From assembly GCF_051622035.1 (NCBI RefSeq), contig NC_135355.1:7626501-7690500 (forward strand): a DNA stretch of 64,000 nucleotides, read 5' to 3'. Below the pieces are notes generated by a model. That model did no database searches and had not been told where the DNA came from. It saw nothing but the letters and a program-made list of their open reading frames with translations. Of the stretch, positions 19,518 to 40,741 are shown one piece after another; the stretch's first letter is position 1, and the number at the start of each line of letters is the position of its first letter. The stretch is from Arctopsyche grandis. Taxonomy: Eukaryota > Arthropoda > Insecta > Trichoptera > Hydropsychidae. Made by a program: the position numbers and the translations under genes.

Positions 19518-22107
19518 ATTATTTCAGGTGCACAACGAATAGTGCATAACCTTACTACAGTTCAAATGCTTACAGTCGATGATGCATGTGAGGTTCTCCC
19601 ATATTTTATTTACTTGGTGCCATTGTAGTGATTTATCAATGCAATATGAAAAGAATTTTTTACTTTTCTTTATGTTGCTAAATTACTATTTTATTTTGTT
19701 CTAATATACAAATTTACCTTATAAGTTACCAAAAAAAAAAAAAGCATATATGTATGTTGCATAAAATTTTCATTTTTAATGTGCCATATTTTTACTATAC
19801 ATACATGCTATAGTTCAAAATGGTTCTACTCGGAGTAGTAAGTTTGTTTGAATGAATGTTTTCGCAAAAGATGTACATCTGTGTCATATCTGTAATGTGG
19901 CAGATAATATTTTAGTTGTTGTTACATGCGTTTAGTTAATCTTGCCAAAAATATTGTTATTATTTTTTATTTTATACAAATTTTTTAGGTATATGTATGT
20001 AGATATTTGTTTTTTATGACAAGGTTTTCAATACAGTTATAATTTCAAGTGTGAATGGTTATAAAGTAAATAATATTTTATAAATTATTTCCTCTCTTTA
20101 TAAAACTAATTTATATTGATCAGCATTAAAACTATTTAGTTTTCTTATAACCGTAAAGGAAATCTTGTTATGACTGTAACAGAGATACAAATAATTTATT
20201 ATTTTCGTACATTTATTATATTATTTTCATTCATATATAACATATTTATATTTTATTATTAATTAATAAGTTCAATTTAAATCTAATTTTTTTTTAGTCA
20301 CATTTCGAGTAATTGAGCGATTCTCAAAAAAATTTTAATCTCAAATATGTACATGTAATAAAATTTTGCAACTATTAAGTCATTTATTGTTGGTTGCATC
20401 GTCATAAACAACATTTACAAATTACCAAAAATTATTTATTTAAATTCTTTTATGTGTTTTCTAACCAGTCAATAAATGTGTAGTTCAAATATTATGATTC
20501 TATATGTAAAAAAGCACTTCAATTCCTATTGTTTGAATTGTTTATTTAATATTTATAAAATAAACTTATCATAAGCACATAAGTAAATACCAAATAATGT
20601 CAGAGTTTAATGTTGAGCATAAAAATATATTTTTCATGTAAAAATCACTTGCAAAAAGCATTTCTTTGCTAGTTTCTACTAATACACAAATATAGATTCA
20701 TAATATTCGCGCAAATAAATATATGTACTAAAAACCTGTAGAATGTAAGTCCTTTTGTTTATTTAGAAATCATTTTATAACCAAAGATCTTAATATATCC
20801 CACCAATAGTAAAATTGTTATAAAACTTGCATAGCTTTATATTTAAAACTTCACTACCAAAGAATCCAAAATTTACCACTAATTTTTAAACTCAATTAAA
20901 ATGATATATTATAATATTTATAATATTCCAAAAATGTACGTATAGCATTAGCATAGTGTACTATTGCACATATTAAGATTTATAACTAGAAAACCAAAGT
21001 GTTTTAAGACTTTTCAAAATTACACTACTAATATATAAATCAAAACAAAATATATAAATCGTTTTCTATTACTGTAAGTTGAACACGGCCCAATCTACAT
21101 ATTATGTATAAGAATGGAATTTAATATACTTAATAGACTTATATATGTATGTATATCCAAAACATGTGCATACTATTGGTTACATTCATTGCACTAATTG
21201 CAATTTTTTGACAAAAATAGATTTTGCGTATTTAATATGTATGATTATCAGTGACATGTGAAAGTTAATATTAATCCAGATATCACGAAATCATAACAAT
21301 GTATGATGACAGTAAACAACTTATTTGAAATAATGCATAATATGAATAACGCTTTAAAACCTGTACGTTGAGAGCTGAAATAGAAAAATCAAACCGTACT
21401 TGATGCAAAATAAATTATCATCATGTTCGCTAATGTATTGTACTTTTCGATTATCTCGTTATGAGGGACCAATTTCAGTTCGATTGCAATTCAGTTATTT
21501 AACGTGTCACTAATAAACATCATTAAGTCGGTTTTATTTTCACCAATGTCTCGTGTTTGAAATTGCCTCAAAATCATTTTAAGAATTGTCTGGCATAATA
21601 TCTAATTTTATATTGAAAATATAAAATCATAAACGAGTGTATTTTATTTGAATTATTTAACGCAATTTATTCACAACCCTGCTATCCTTCATATCCCTTT
21701 TCTTTAATACATTATTCTATACATAACTGGGAAGATCTAGTTGACAGTAAAACCAGGACAGGGTAGAGTCGGAGTCGTAAAAAATCAGCCGACTCCGACT
21801 CCTTATTATTTTCTTTAGTTAATAGTATTACAGTGTGTGTCAACTAGACTCTAGTTACTATAGGTAAATTCACTAATTATATTGAAATAAATTGTAATTT
21901 AATAATTTCTTTATGAAAATCATAAATTCAAATTACATCATCATCATATGTATGTATATATATAATTGTGTGTCTGTAAGATAACGCTCGCCGTACTATA
22001 ATAGTCGTTTCGATTCGAGATACATATGTATGTACATAACAAAGCGTACGAACATAATAACAAAAAACTTCTATATATACTGTTTACTATCAATGTTTCC
22101 TCTAGGG
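19518..22107. other. 3' UTR and gene-free AT-rich intergenic DNA
   Basis: The first part is probably the 3' UTR of the zinc-finger gene. The rest is AT-rich with TACATATGTA-type repeats and no recognisable gene. A short GGAGTCGGAGTCG-like stretch with its partial inverse lies at about 21767-21803 and may be a repeat fragment. Confidence 0.45.
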
Positions 22108-22270
22108 CAGGCCTGGGCAAACTTTTTGTATGAAGGGCCACATTAGAAATTAAAAATATATTTAGATATAAATTATTCATTATCGTGAAAGGAATTAAAA
22201 CATAATTTTTTTTAAACTTCATACAAAAAAATAATTTAATTTGACGAATGAAACTGTTTTACATCTTTAA

Positions 22271-22352
22271 CCGCTTAGCTGCCCAAAGCGCCTTAAGGCG
22301 CAAACAGCCGTATCTATTATACGCTCAGCGCGTCGGCTGGGCGTCTAAGCGG
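22271..22352. mobile_element. 82-bp miniature TTAA element
   Basis: CCGCTTAGCTGCCC at the left pairs with GGGCGTCTAAGCGG at the right, with TTAA on both sides (22267-22270 and 22353-22356). The centre GCGCCTTAAGGCGC is a perfect palindrome. The terminal GGCTGC/GCTGCC-type sequence and the TTAA target suggest a piggyBac-dependent MITE. Confidence 0.75.
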
Positions 22353-22558
22353 TTAACAGTTTTTTTTTTATTTCAGTAAAAATGCTTGTAAATTTTTATT
22401 GATATTCATGATTGAAAATGTTTGTTAACATATGTAGGTTGATCAAAAAACCACCAGCATTTTTTGAGCAAAATCTCAAAGTTTGTTGTAAAATTTACTT
22501 TACTTTGAGGGTGGTGTAAAATTTTTCAAATTTCTTCATGGCGGTGTATTTTTCTTAA

Positions 22559-23517
22559 CCCTTTGGCTGCTACTAGGTTTTTCAATGTCCAAGCGAAAAA
22601 TGCTAACATTTGTAATTATTTTGAAAAAAAAAAATATAATATTTTTTTTTTACATACTTACTTCGCCGAACACTCGTAATTTTTATAATACTTTATATAC
22701 ATTTTTAAGAAGCAGTCGTGGACTCGTGCTCTCTCTTTCTGTCTTGCTTTTACATGCGTGCGTGCGAAAGAGATACCTACATATATACACTAAATAAGTT
22801 TTGACGATTGTTTTCCGAGGCTTTATTCTTTTCAATAATCTATTTTTAGATATCGATGTATCCTTACAACATGCGATATATTCGAAACAGGTAGCGGTCT
22901 CTCTCTCTTTCTTTCTTGGTTTTAATTGTGTACGTATGAGCGAGACACACAAGGATGCGAAGTTTCTAATAATCAAATAATTTTTCAACATGTATCATAA
23001 ACATTTTGTATGCATTTCAGTTGCATTTGATTGATTGCATGAATTCGTGACGTCTCGTGACCTATATAATTGAAAGCGGATTTCTATTGTTTTTTGCCAT
23101 TTATTTTAACTCTGCAAAATGATATCGGACAGTGAAAGTGATGAAAGCGAAATAATAGCTCCTCGCCGAGGAACTCGACAAATCAGCAGCTCTACTGATT
23201 CTGAAAATGAATTTATCGATAATAATCAATTCCCAAGTAATAACTCCTTATATGACATTGACAACGAACCCGAAATTTACTTTGATGATGAACCCGAAAT
23301 TGAAGAGCTTTTATTTAAAAAATTGATAAATATTTATAAAGCTTGATTGAAAAATAAATATAAATACGTATATAAAAAAAATGTTTCGTGCCACTGATGC
23401 GCTGGTGGCTCAAAGAAAGTATTGAAATACGACAATTAATGACGTCAACAACGATCGTCGTAGCAATCTTCGCCGATTTCAAAACAACGATTTATCGTTG
23501 TTGTAGCAGTCAAAGGG
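22559..23517 (+). mobile_element. piggyBac-like element with TTAA target and a short ORF
   Basis: The left end CCCTTTGGCTGCTAC and right end GTAGCAGTCAAAGGG are inverted repeats, with TTAA at 22555-22558 and 23518-23521. The 959-bp body contains a 75-codon ORF and no transposase catalytic core, so it looks like an internal deletion derivative. It lies inside the hAT remnant 22108-24250. Confidence 0.85.
23119..23346 (+). CDS. Truncated acidic N-terminus of a piggyBac-type transposase
   Basis: A 75-aa ORF beginning MISDSESDESEIIAPRRGTR and continuing with STDSENEF and further acidic residues, then a stop. Acidic, Ser/Asp-rich N-termini of this kind precede the DDE core in piggyBac transposases, and the ORF lies between piggyBac-type ends. 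No catalytic residues are present, so it cannot be an active transposase. Assignment rests on context and composition. Confidence 0.5.
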   Translation: MISDSESDESEIIAPRRGTRQISSSTDSENEFIDNNQFPSNNSLYDIDNEPEIYFDDEPEIEELLFKKLINIYKA

Positions 23518-24250
23518 TTAAATCAGCATCCCACTGTAAATATATAATCTTAATTTATATCTCCGTCGATACGCTATCAATATGTATTGCAATTGATCTC
23601 GTATAATTGCCAAGCCTATCTCAATTTTTCGGAAGTCGCCAAATCTTCATGGAAACTCAACACTTAAATCGTTGATAATTTCACCATATTCTTCAAATTT
23701 ATTTTCTGGTATATTCAGCAATTTCATGGTTGAAAAGTGGTCTACCCGTTTAAAAATAAATGGTGAAGAAACAGTCGTAGTTTTAATTTAAATCCATTCA
23801 AAATTTTCACCATATCGTGGACATATAAATTTTCCCTTTGGAACACTGTGTTGAAAGTATTTAAATGTGTCACGATGTCCAAAGTAAATGCAAAATCACA
23901 CAGCCAGTCATTATCAGTTGATTCGGGAAAGTCGATAATATTTTTCATTTTTAAAAATAGAACGATTTCTTCTTTTGTATTCCATACTCGCCGAAGTATT
24001 TTTCCTAGGCTAAGCCATCGAATATGATTATCATAAATAATATCTGTGAACTCAGATTCAATATCTTGAAGAAAAGCAATGAATTGTCTGTTTCAAGCCA
24101 CTCGATCGTATTAAATTTTCAAGTTTAATGATACAAGATGTCACATGTTCAACTTTTAACACATTTTTGTACAATACTTGTTGATGTATAATACAATGAA
24201 TTATAATTAAATTGTAATCAGGACAATTTTCGCAAATTTTATCCTGGATA

Positions 24251-26198
24251 AAATTTGATCATTAATTAATTTTTCTATTGGTGTTTTATATTGTTTATAT
24301 GTAGGTAGGTAGTTAGTTTTTACTTATAATACACCCTGAAATTTTCATCGGGTCAAAAACCACCCGTTGAAATATCAACTGGCACAACACTGGTTATAAA
24401 TAAAATCGTTGACTTGTAGGTATTTAGATGTGTTGTGGCCAAAGGCAATTATTTTTATTCTTATTTTTCTCATTGATTTATTTGTGTATGAAATTCATAC
24501 ACTTACCATTTAATTTCCAGTAATTCAATAAATTACATTTCAATTTTTAGTGACTTTAAAAATTATTTTTTTTTTAGTACTAACAATTTTATACGTTGGC
24601 AAAAAAAGTCGATCTTACTAAAATCGTTCAAGTTGGAGCCCGAGTCGAATCATAAAATAAAGTTCAGTAAGAGTCAGTAAATTTTGAACCAACTCTCCAC
24701 ATCCCTGAATAAAATGAAAGACTCGTTTCTACAATAATAATAGTTAATATTTTTCAATAACTTTATTTATATCAATCAATATACAGGTTTTTACGAGATC
24801 ACATTACTTAATATTATACATAGTGTGCGACTTTATACATATATACGTACATATAATCATAATATCCAATAATTAGTGATGACACATTTTATATATTACA
24901 CAAAACACAACCAGAAAACAAATTATACGCTGTTTTTAAAAATGGCAATCGAATAAATACATATTACTAAAAAGCGCATCCCACGAGTTATTGCTTGGCA
25001 ATTGATATGTATTTTATAACTTACCATTCTATAGTGAACCTTTCACACAGAATGAACACCGCTAAAGCAGTTAAGTATCTAAAACAATACTGAATAAAAC
25101 ATTAAAAATGCTTTTATTTTACATGAAGATTAATAATCGACGGGAAAATTCTTTCTAATGTGTATATCATATAGTACATGCATAATAAAGTACAATATAA
25201 TTATATCAGTGCAATTTACATTACAACGGAAATAAATGTGAAGTTCATACCGACTGTTAACATAAATACATAATGCCTTCTTACATTCTAAACATTGTTA
25301 AGTGCATATATTATATTTTTATTCATTTTCAGTGTATATAACGTTTTCTCGTCGTCTTCAAATTCCACGTCAGAAGTAAATTGATTCAATAATATCTCGT
25401 CTAAAGATATACTTGCTAATCTGTCATACGGGGAAATATTACTAACACTACAATTACAGTATATATGTATATATAGATCAGCATTAATAATCACTGATCC
25501 ATTTAACATATGATAACTCTATTTTCTGAAGTGTCGTCAGGTTAAAATATACATATTAATAATGTAAAACTACTTTTAAGAAACTTTGGTAGATAAAATA
25601 TCACAAAAAATCGACAGACAGACATATAATAACTATGTACAACGGTTAATTTTAACCATTTCAATTCTGTACAGTAAATATACATAAATTTTCAATACAA
25701 TTTAAAACACATACATACACTAAATGTAAGGCGTAACAAATTGGCTAACGAAAGGAACAATTAAATAATGTAAATTCAATTAGGAAGCACAGTTTTAAGA
25801 ATGGGAAAAATCAATCAAAAGGTACTAACGTTATGGCACATATATAATAATCAGTTTTTCAACAGTAATACATAGTCTAAATTTTTTTTAATACATTTAT
25901 TTTTTGGACACGTCAGTTCAGTAAGGCGTTCGCCGCAGGAGCAAGCCGTAAAATGTATATTTATAATATGATGACAATTTAAGATCACGTGGGAATCTTC
26001 ACAGCGATGGCTGTGCTAAGATGCATTACGACGACAACACACAAATTTCTCTCGTTGTCCAAGTTACGGATGCCCGACTTGGACCAGTCATTTATTTAGT
26101 CACAAACATAAAATCTTCCATGACATACGATCCTCGATCGGCTTATTCCACGGGTTTAAATTTACTTAGGATAATAAAAACTAGAATCGTTGGTGTTT
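24251..26198. other. Gene-free AT-rich stretch with one Helitron-like tip
   Basis: At about 24347-24396 a sequence reads ACCCGTTGA...TCAACTGG, then CACAACACTGG before T, related to the tips of the 11851-13485 palindrome. The remainder is AT-rich with no recognisable gene. A short antisense ORF at 25288-25509 has no motif I know. Confidence 0.4.
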
Positions 26199-26204
26199 TA
26201 CTAT

Positions 26205-26206
26205 TT

Positions 26207-26288
<82 letters not shown>
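26205..26288. repeat. (TA)n microsatellite
   Basis: About 80 bp of nearly pure TA dinucleotide immediately left of a pogo/Tigger element. The TA-rich tract offered the TA target. Confidence 0.95.
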
Positions 26289-26289
<1 letters not shown>

Positions 26290-26291
<2 letters not shown>

Positions 26292-27500
26292 GTACACTCT
26301 CGATTATCCGGGCTAATGCTGGGGACGAAGGGCACGGATAATTAAAAAACACGGATAATACGAATCATCAAATTTTGATTTGGTTTCAAATATAATATCA
26401 TATTTACAACCGATGCGATGCAAAACGATCGACAAGCGCCAGACAGACTGAACCACAGATTAACGACGCGTGTACCTTATGCGTGCGCACTGCTCGCACT
26501 TATACTAAGCGAAATCTATTCGAAGTCCCGACATACCTAACCTGTATACGTTCTGTGCTTCTGATACTTTAGTTCCAAATTTTGCCTTATTAAACTCGCC
26601 AGAAAGATCCAACTCAATTTTAATAATTGCATCTGTGCACATCGAAAGGTTACTCGTCATCTGATGTGCAATCTATCATTCGTGAAGTCGAGAATTGCGT
26701 TTAAAGCAGCCATCCAATTAATCTGTGGTTCAGTCTGTCTGGCGCTTGTCGATCGTTTGCACCAAACCCATTTACAACACAAATTTTTGATTCATAATTT
26801 TAATACTCATTATTTATTTAGAAAAACTCTCATAGTTAAGCAAATAAGTGGCCTTTAGTAGTTATTACTCGTGTTGTACCGTTTTATAACTAATGTAAAT
26901 CACTGGTATCTTCTTCATTTGTAGTGTCTTTCTCATTTTCTTTCACTTAAGAAACAAAATAAACGAAATCTGCATCATCCATGCATTACTTAAATCATGA
27001 TTGAGCCACTCCTTGATGTTTTCCTTATCCACGTTTTCAAAACATTTTAAATTTTCCAATAATCCAAATATTTCAGATATATCATTTGCTTCAATCTCTT
27101 CAGAATCCACTAAATCTGTTTCTATGGCAGAAAGAATCTTTCTCCATGATCGTACAAGTTCTGCTGGCTTTATTTTTGACCAATATTGTGTTATTCCGTG
27201 TATAGCATCCAATATCGTCATTTTTAAAATAATTAAACATACGTATGTTGCGAAAAAATATGCTCTGAATACATGCACTTGTTACTTCTTCGCTGATCAA
27301 AAGCGACTGAAAGAATTAACGCAATAGTAAAAGACATTTAAAAAGGAAACGAAAAACATTTCTGTGACATAATTTTTTTCAAATAACATGCCTGTTTACG
27401 GTCGCAATCAATCGGTGCGTCTCATTATCAAATAAGAAAAAAATTCATTATTATTTTTCAAGCACGGATAATCCGCACCCGGATAATCGAGAGTATACTG
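26290..27500 (-). mobile_element. Tigger/pogo element, internally deleted
   Basis: CAGTACACTCTCGATTATCC at the left pairs with GGATAATCGAGAGTATACTG at the right, and TA lies on both sides (26288-26289 and 27501-27502), as in pogo/Tigger elements. The minus strand ORF 26943-27278 (about 111 aa) contains TILDAIHGITQYWSKIKPAE and LVRSWRKI, the C-terminal end of a Tigger/Jerky-type transposase. The N-terminal DNA-binding and most of the DDE domain are missing. A perfect inverted repeat of about 40 bp sits in the deleted half (26422-26462 with 26718-26758). Confidence 0.85.
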
Positions 27501-27690
27501 TATATATATATAACGCACGTCTATAATAACTCTCGTTCAGTCGTAAGTTCTTCGAGTCGAACAACTATTGGATGGTGATTTAGACGTGTCATCGAAATTT
27601 CGATCGACTTATAATAATCATACGTCGATATAAATTGACACCTAAAACTGAAAGGCTTTTTATCTTGTTTCTGTTTTCTATATACGTATT

Positions 27691-35947
<8,257 letters not shown>

Positions 35948-36559
35948 TCTGAAATATATAAGCAAGAAAATTTAATGTTTTAATTATTGATTCATATATT
36001 TATTAAAAACAGAAACATACAATATTTCAATATTTTTACAAAACATTAACACCAAAAAAGTTTCTACATATTTATTTATATATCCATTATATATTAACTC
36101 CGACCATAAGTGTCACAACAGATTGGCCAAGGTGACACCTACGATCAATAATTATTACTATTATATTGAATCAATTATTCAGTTTTGAACAGGGACCCGA
36201 ACTCTAACAAGCAAACGTCATATTTTTCCATATCACATATGTTAAAATAAAAGCTATATACATACATATATTGAAAGGATTGAACAAAAATGTTGATACA
36301 CTTTATTAATAGCTTATCGATTCTTAACTAAACAAGGCAATTATTTAGTAACAGTAACATATGCTAGTGTAACAACAGTATATACATACGCAAATCAAAC
36401 AACAAAACCGATAAATATGTCGTATATACAATAACGAGCAACTGTGATAGCTTTGCAGGATAAAATGAAAATGTTCGATCCGTAAGGTGAAAAGTGACAG
36501 TTCGTAATTTGAAACCGAACATGTACCTGTATTATTTCAAACGTACTTGAAATGTCCAG

Positions 36560-36800
36560 CTGAAGGGCAAAAGCTCGAAGAAAGAACGGGTCGTTTGCAG
36601 AGCCCCTCGACAGTCAGGTGTAGAGGCTACGCCCCCTCACCGTGAGCCCCTCGCCTTGGATCTTGTCGCCCCCCGAGCCGCCGCCCCCGAGTCAGAAGCC
36701 AGAAGCCCGAATCCAGGGACCGAAAATCAGCTGCGAACGAAGCGCACTGCGACGCGACCAACAACACAACGCAACGCAACGCAACGCAACGCAAACCAAT
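36560..36800 (-). promoter_or_regulatory. GC-rich region upstream of the GH31 gene, with (AACGC)n
   Basis: A GC-rich island about 0.7 kb upstream of the GH31 start. Runs of CCCCCCGAGCCGCCGCCCCC and a short tandem array of AACGC units (about 36768-36794) lie in it. A splice acceptor (TATATTTCAG) immediately before the GH31 ATG implies a noncoding first exon upstream, and this island is the best candidate for it. Confidence 0.4.
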
Positions 36801-38182
36801 ACATTAAATACACTTCCCAATTTTCATGAGTATGGAGAATGTACTAACAGTAAATACAAATGCAAATCCAAATATACATACATCAGCATCTCAGATTTTC
36901 GTTAAAATACAATTTAACTACCAAAATAGCTCGTCGCTTTTTTTTAGTCATTGCATTTATCGAATCATTGCGAGTTTTCTTGGAGGAAAAATCGCAATCG
37001 ACAACATTTCATTCACCAATTTTAATTTGAAACTGTCTATGAAAAAGCAATTCAATTGAAAATAAATATTGCTAAATGAATTTGCTTTTTTACAAACACA
37101 AAAACATTTCATAAAATCCATTCGAATGCGTTTGTTGAGCGCAATTTATATTTATTCCCGTTATTTCGTAATTCGAAATTTTTCGCATGGTGCATTATGT
37201 ACATATTAAAATTTTCTTCTATAGCTTAAAAGTAAGGTGACCATTCGTACTGATTTTACCAGGACAATACTGGTTTTTTGGGTATCTGTTCTGGTAAAGT
37301 CGTAAAATAAAACCAATACACTTTTTTATGTAATAGAATTTTTTATTAATTTATTTACCTAATAGAGATGGATAAATATACAAATGCTTCGGCGAAAATG
37401 ATGTCTCCTACAAAAACATTAGCAAATTACTCAAATGTTGTTTCCGTTTATCAGGAACAAATGCAACAGCCGACGGATTTTTTACTTCGTTTTACAATAT
37501 ACAGTAGAGTGATAAATTAAAATTTAATGTTGAAATCTTAAAATGTTTGCTAATCACTTAGTATAATTTTAACCAGTCCTATGTAGAATTTTATAAGAGC
37601 ATTCAAAATAAATGTGCGACCATGATTCTTTAATCTTCGTTTTAAATAATTGAAGTATTTAGAAAAAATGTTCTGGTTTTGAATTTGGAAAAAATGATCA
37701 CCTTACTTAAAAATTAAGTCTAATATTTTTATAGTGAACTATAATAGCCTTATGAGAACCTATCAAATTATAGCCTTGTTGAAAATTTATCAAAACAAAA
37801 CTGAAAACTGTTGTCAAATAATTTTTTTCGGAATTGTAAAAGTGCTTCAATATACTGGAAATATGTTTATAGTAAAATTTAGCTGAATTATTAAATCAAA
37901 ATATGCGTTTTTCAATTGGAGTTTTTTAGTGCGGGATTTTTGAACGTGTGTTCGCGAATGTACTCGACGTTCATAAGTTAATGTATTAAAATTGACAGAT
38001 GACGTTTAGTAATCCGCAGTGAGTGTCAACTGTAAAAGGTGTGCTGAAACGATCTATTTTTGTATTAAATTCGTAGCAGTGTTTTTTTTATTATTTTTTT
38101 CTTACATTCCCCAAATTTATCATATTTTTAACTTTTATTCTTTAATTGAAATCACATTTATAATGCTTTTCCATTAGAACTA
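36801..38182. other. Intergenic region between divergently transcribed GH31 and ORP-like genes
   Basis: No coding sequence is recognised. The right part near 37930-38040 probably contains the noncoding first exon of the PH-domain gene, because a splice acceptor (CCATTAG) lies just before its ATG. A donor-like AAAAGGTGTG occurs at about 38035. Confidence 0.35.
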
Positions 38183-38429
38183 ATGGAGTCTTCGGGACAT
38201 TTTAACAACTTAAAAACAGTGCTGAGCCCAAATCGACAATTATCTGGACAATTACAAAAGTATACGAATGTTATGAAAGGATGGCAGTTACGATGGTTTA
38301 CTGTCGATGCTGAAACTGGAATATTGAGCTACTACCTGTGCGAGGGGCCAGGTGACACTGTCGTACCGGGACAGCCTCCCAGAGGAGAAGTAATATAATT
38401 TATATCTTAACTCTGGTGAAATAATAGAA

Positions 38430-38461
<32 letters not shown>

Positions 38462-40117
38462 TGATACGAATTCGATTAATTGTAGGCACACCTCGACGCT
38501 GCGGTAGTTTGTCCTAGCGACGAAGATTCCAGGACGTTCACAATCAATTGCGCGTCTGGAGACATGTTAAAGTTGAGAGCTGTCGACGCCAGAGCCAGGC
38601 AGGAGTGGGTTGACGGCCTTCGAGCCATCGCGGAATCGCACACTAAAGTATTTTACTCATATTATAATGTTAAACATTGAAATTGACAAACTAAGAATGT
38701 CTGTTAATGATAACAGGGGCGGATTGACGACTTCGAACGTGCCTGGGAAAATTTTGTATGTAGTACCCAAAATCAAAACTAGCATGAATGTCGTTCTTAT
38801 TGGATGTTTAATCCTAGAACCCCATTAAAAATAATATAGATTGATAAAAAGCGCCACAGGCATTATTTAAATAAACATACTTTTAATTTTACCCAATATT
38901 ATTTCAAAACCTATCAGTTTTTGTTTTAAAACATACACCATAACCGAAATCTTTATCCAAAATTAAACATACTTAAATTACTGTACTTCTTTTATCAATC
39001 TGCTTTTATATTAAACACTATGCTCTTTATTTCAAAACAACTTCTTTTCATTGGAAACACTATTTAAATTAGCATGTCCTTATCTAATTTTCTTTAAGAT
39101 GACTTTGAATGTTACTAAATTTAGTTGTAAATGTCACTTTCGATGCTAATCATAGCTGTCGTGATAGTAGCAGTTCCATTCCTATTGATGTCTATTTATA
39201 TTACATTACTAATTGGATTCAAACCACCAGTTTACATTATTATTTGATGCATTTACACTTATACCATGAGTCAGGTCTATCAGCTGGTGTTTTGAATTCA
39301 GTTTACCATATTTTCATCAAAGATCAGGCCAAGTATTGGATATGTATTAATTAATTTTAATAATTTCCATCTCAAAGCCATTCATTCGATTCATCACTTT
39401 CCACTTAACTTATACACTCTGGCTTATAAAAAATGTTATTTGCAGGCAATAGACGTCCAATGTCCATCACTTCCTATTAGAGAACGCCTGGCTGTTCAGA
39501 ATGCTATGAACTCTGTCCGACAGCAGATTCAACAAGCAGAACTCAGGTAATAAGTATATTTATTTTATTTTAGATGTATACCAATGCGTAGGCAAAGGTA
39601 GACCCCAATGTGGCTTCCTAGACAATTAATTACAAACAAATCAGATAAATCGGCAAACTCTGATAAGAAACGATCGACTTGGAGTCGCAAATATCCAAGT
39701 CTTACCAGCGGCATTAAAAAATGGGGACCGAACCCAATAACCTCTCGGTGCTAAACATAAATGCAACCACCGAGCCATACTGATAGCTAAATTATGTATG
39801 CACATTCACATAAAACTTCAAGACATTTTTATGCAATACTTATTATTTGTAGCAATGCAGCCCTCGCTCGTTCAATTGAATCTGCCACTAAACCATTCTC
39901 CCACACAGATCCCGATTTGTTATTGCTGAAGGTAAAACTTTTCAATAGTTTCAATTATTTAATCAATTTCAATGCAATAATGCTTGGACTGTTTCAGGCA
40001 ACGTCTGCAGCTAGTATGCAATGTCTCCTCCAGTGTCTCGGTATTTTGCACCGGCAACAACAAATGGGATCCATCCACATTTCGCACAATGATGTCGATG
40101 CAGATTCGGTGTTTTGA
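38183..40117 (+). CDS. PH-domain protein of ORP9/10/11 type without the lipid-transfer domain
   Basis: Five exons, 38183-38389, 38486-38647, 39446-39546, 39853-39931 and 39998-40117, join in frame to 222 aa. Residues about 18-120 form a PH domain: [36 protein letters not shown], then the second strand set with [18 protein letters not shown], and the C-terminal helix with [15 protein letters not shown]. The following helices ([36 protein letters not shown]) match the segment after the PH domain in OSBPL10/11. The protein then stops (VDADSVF) where human OSBPL11 continues to its oxysterol-binding domain and FFAT-like region. The downstream 600 bp has no such domain and meets the convergent snf gene. 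It is inferred to bind phosphoinositides at Golgi or endosomes and perhaps dimerise with a full-length ORP. Confidence 0.85.
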
Positions 40118-40741
40118 ACAACGCTTTCAGCAGGGTGTGTTCACTGTCTACTAAAGTGTATTATGTGTAATAGACCCTGTAGAATTTAGATTACATTCCC
40201 AAACTATCTTACACTACAAACTTAGAATTTCACCACTCTAAAACCCTAGTCGTATGTTATTATATATTTATTAAAATAACTCTTAGCAAAGTTTATTATA
40301 AAATTGTTATAATTCCGATAAAAACTTGTTTCTTTTTAATATATAAATATCTTGCTTTTTTTAAATAAATCTTTTTGTGTTATATTTCGTATTTTACGAA
40401 TTGTAACAATATTTTGACATATCATTAATAATTAATTTTCACACATATGAAGAATTTTAATTTAAGACATCAATATACCCAATTTGTTTGTCATGTTTCA
40501 ATCATTATAAATTATATATTTTAATAAATAAATGTAGTTTCATTCTCTCATATATATATATGTACATATATACAAAAGTGCAAGAATTCTGCAGACCTTG
40601 TGCAATGTCAAACAGAATTCATATTTGTAAATATTTTTATTCTTCTTATACAAATTACATTTTGTATTATATTTCGACACAACTTCTCACATTGGCTGTG
40701 CAAAAATCACTCAACACACAGAAAGTTTTTGTTTTGCCATT

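Larger units (their letters stand above)
22108..24250 (-). mobile_element. Decayed hAT element with nested TTAA insertions
   Basis: The left boundary CAGGCCTGGGCAAACTTTTT followed by GAAGGGCCACATT is a common hAT terminus. On the minus strand between about 24100 and 23640 a transposase of the GTF2IRD2/ZBED type can be read: RQFIAFLQDIESEF, NHIRWLSLGKILRRVW, KEEIVLFLKMK, then NDWLCDFAFTLDIVTHLN and KILNGFKLKLRLFLHHLF. Stops after this block show decay. Two elements with TTAA targets are inserted in it, at 22271-22352 and 22559-23517. The far end is approximate. Confidence 0.7.
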
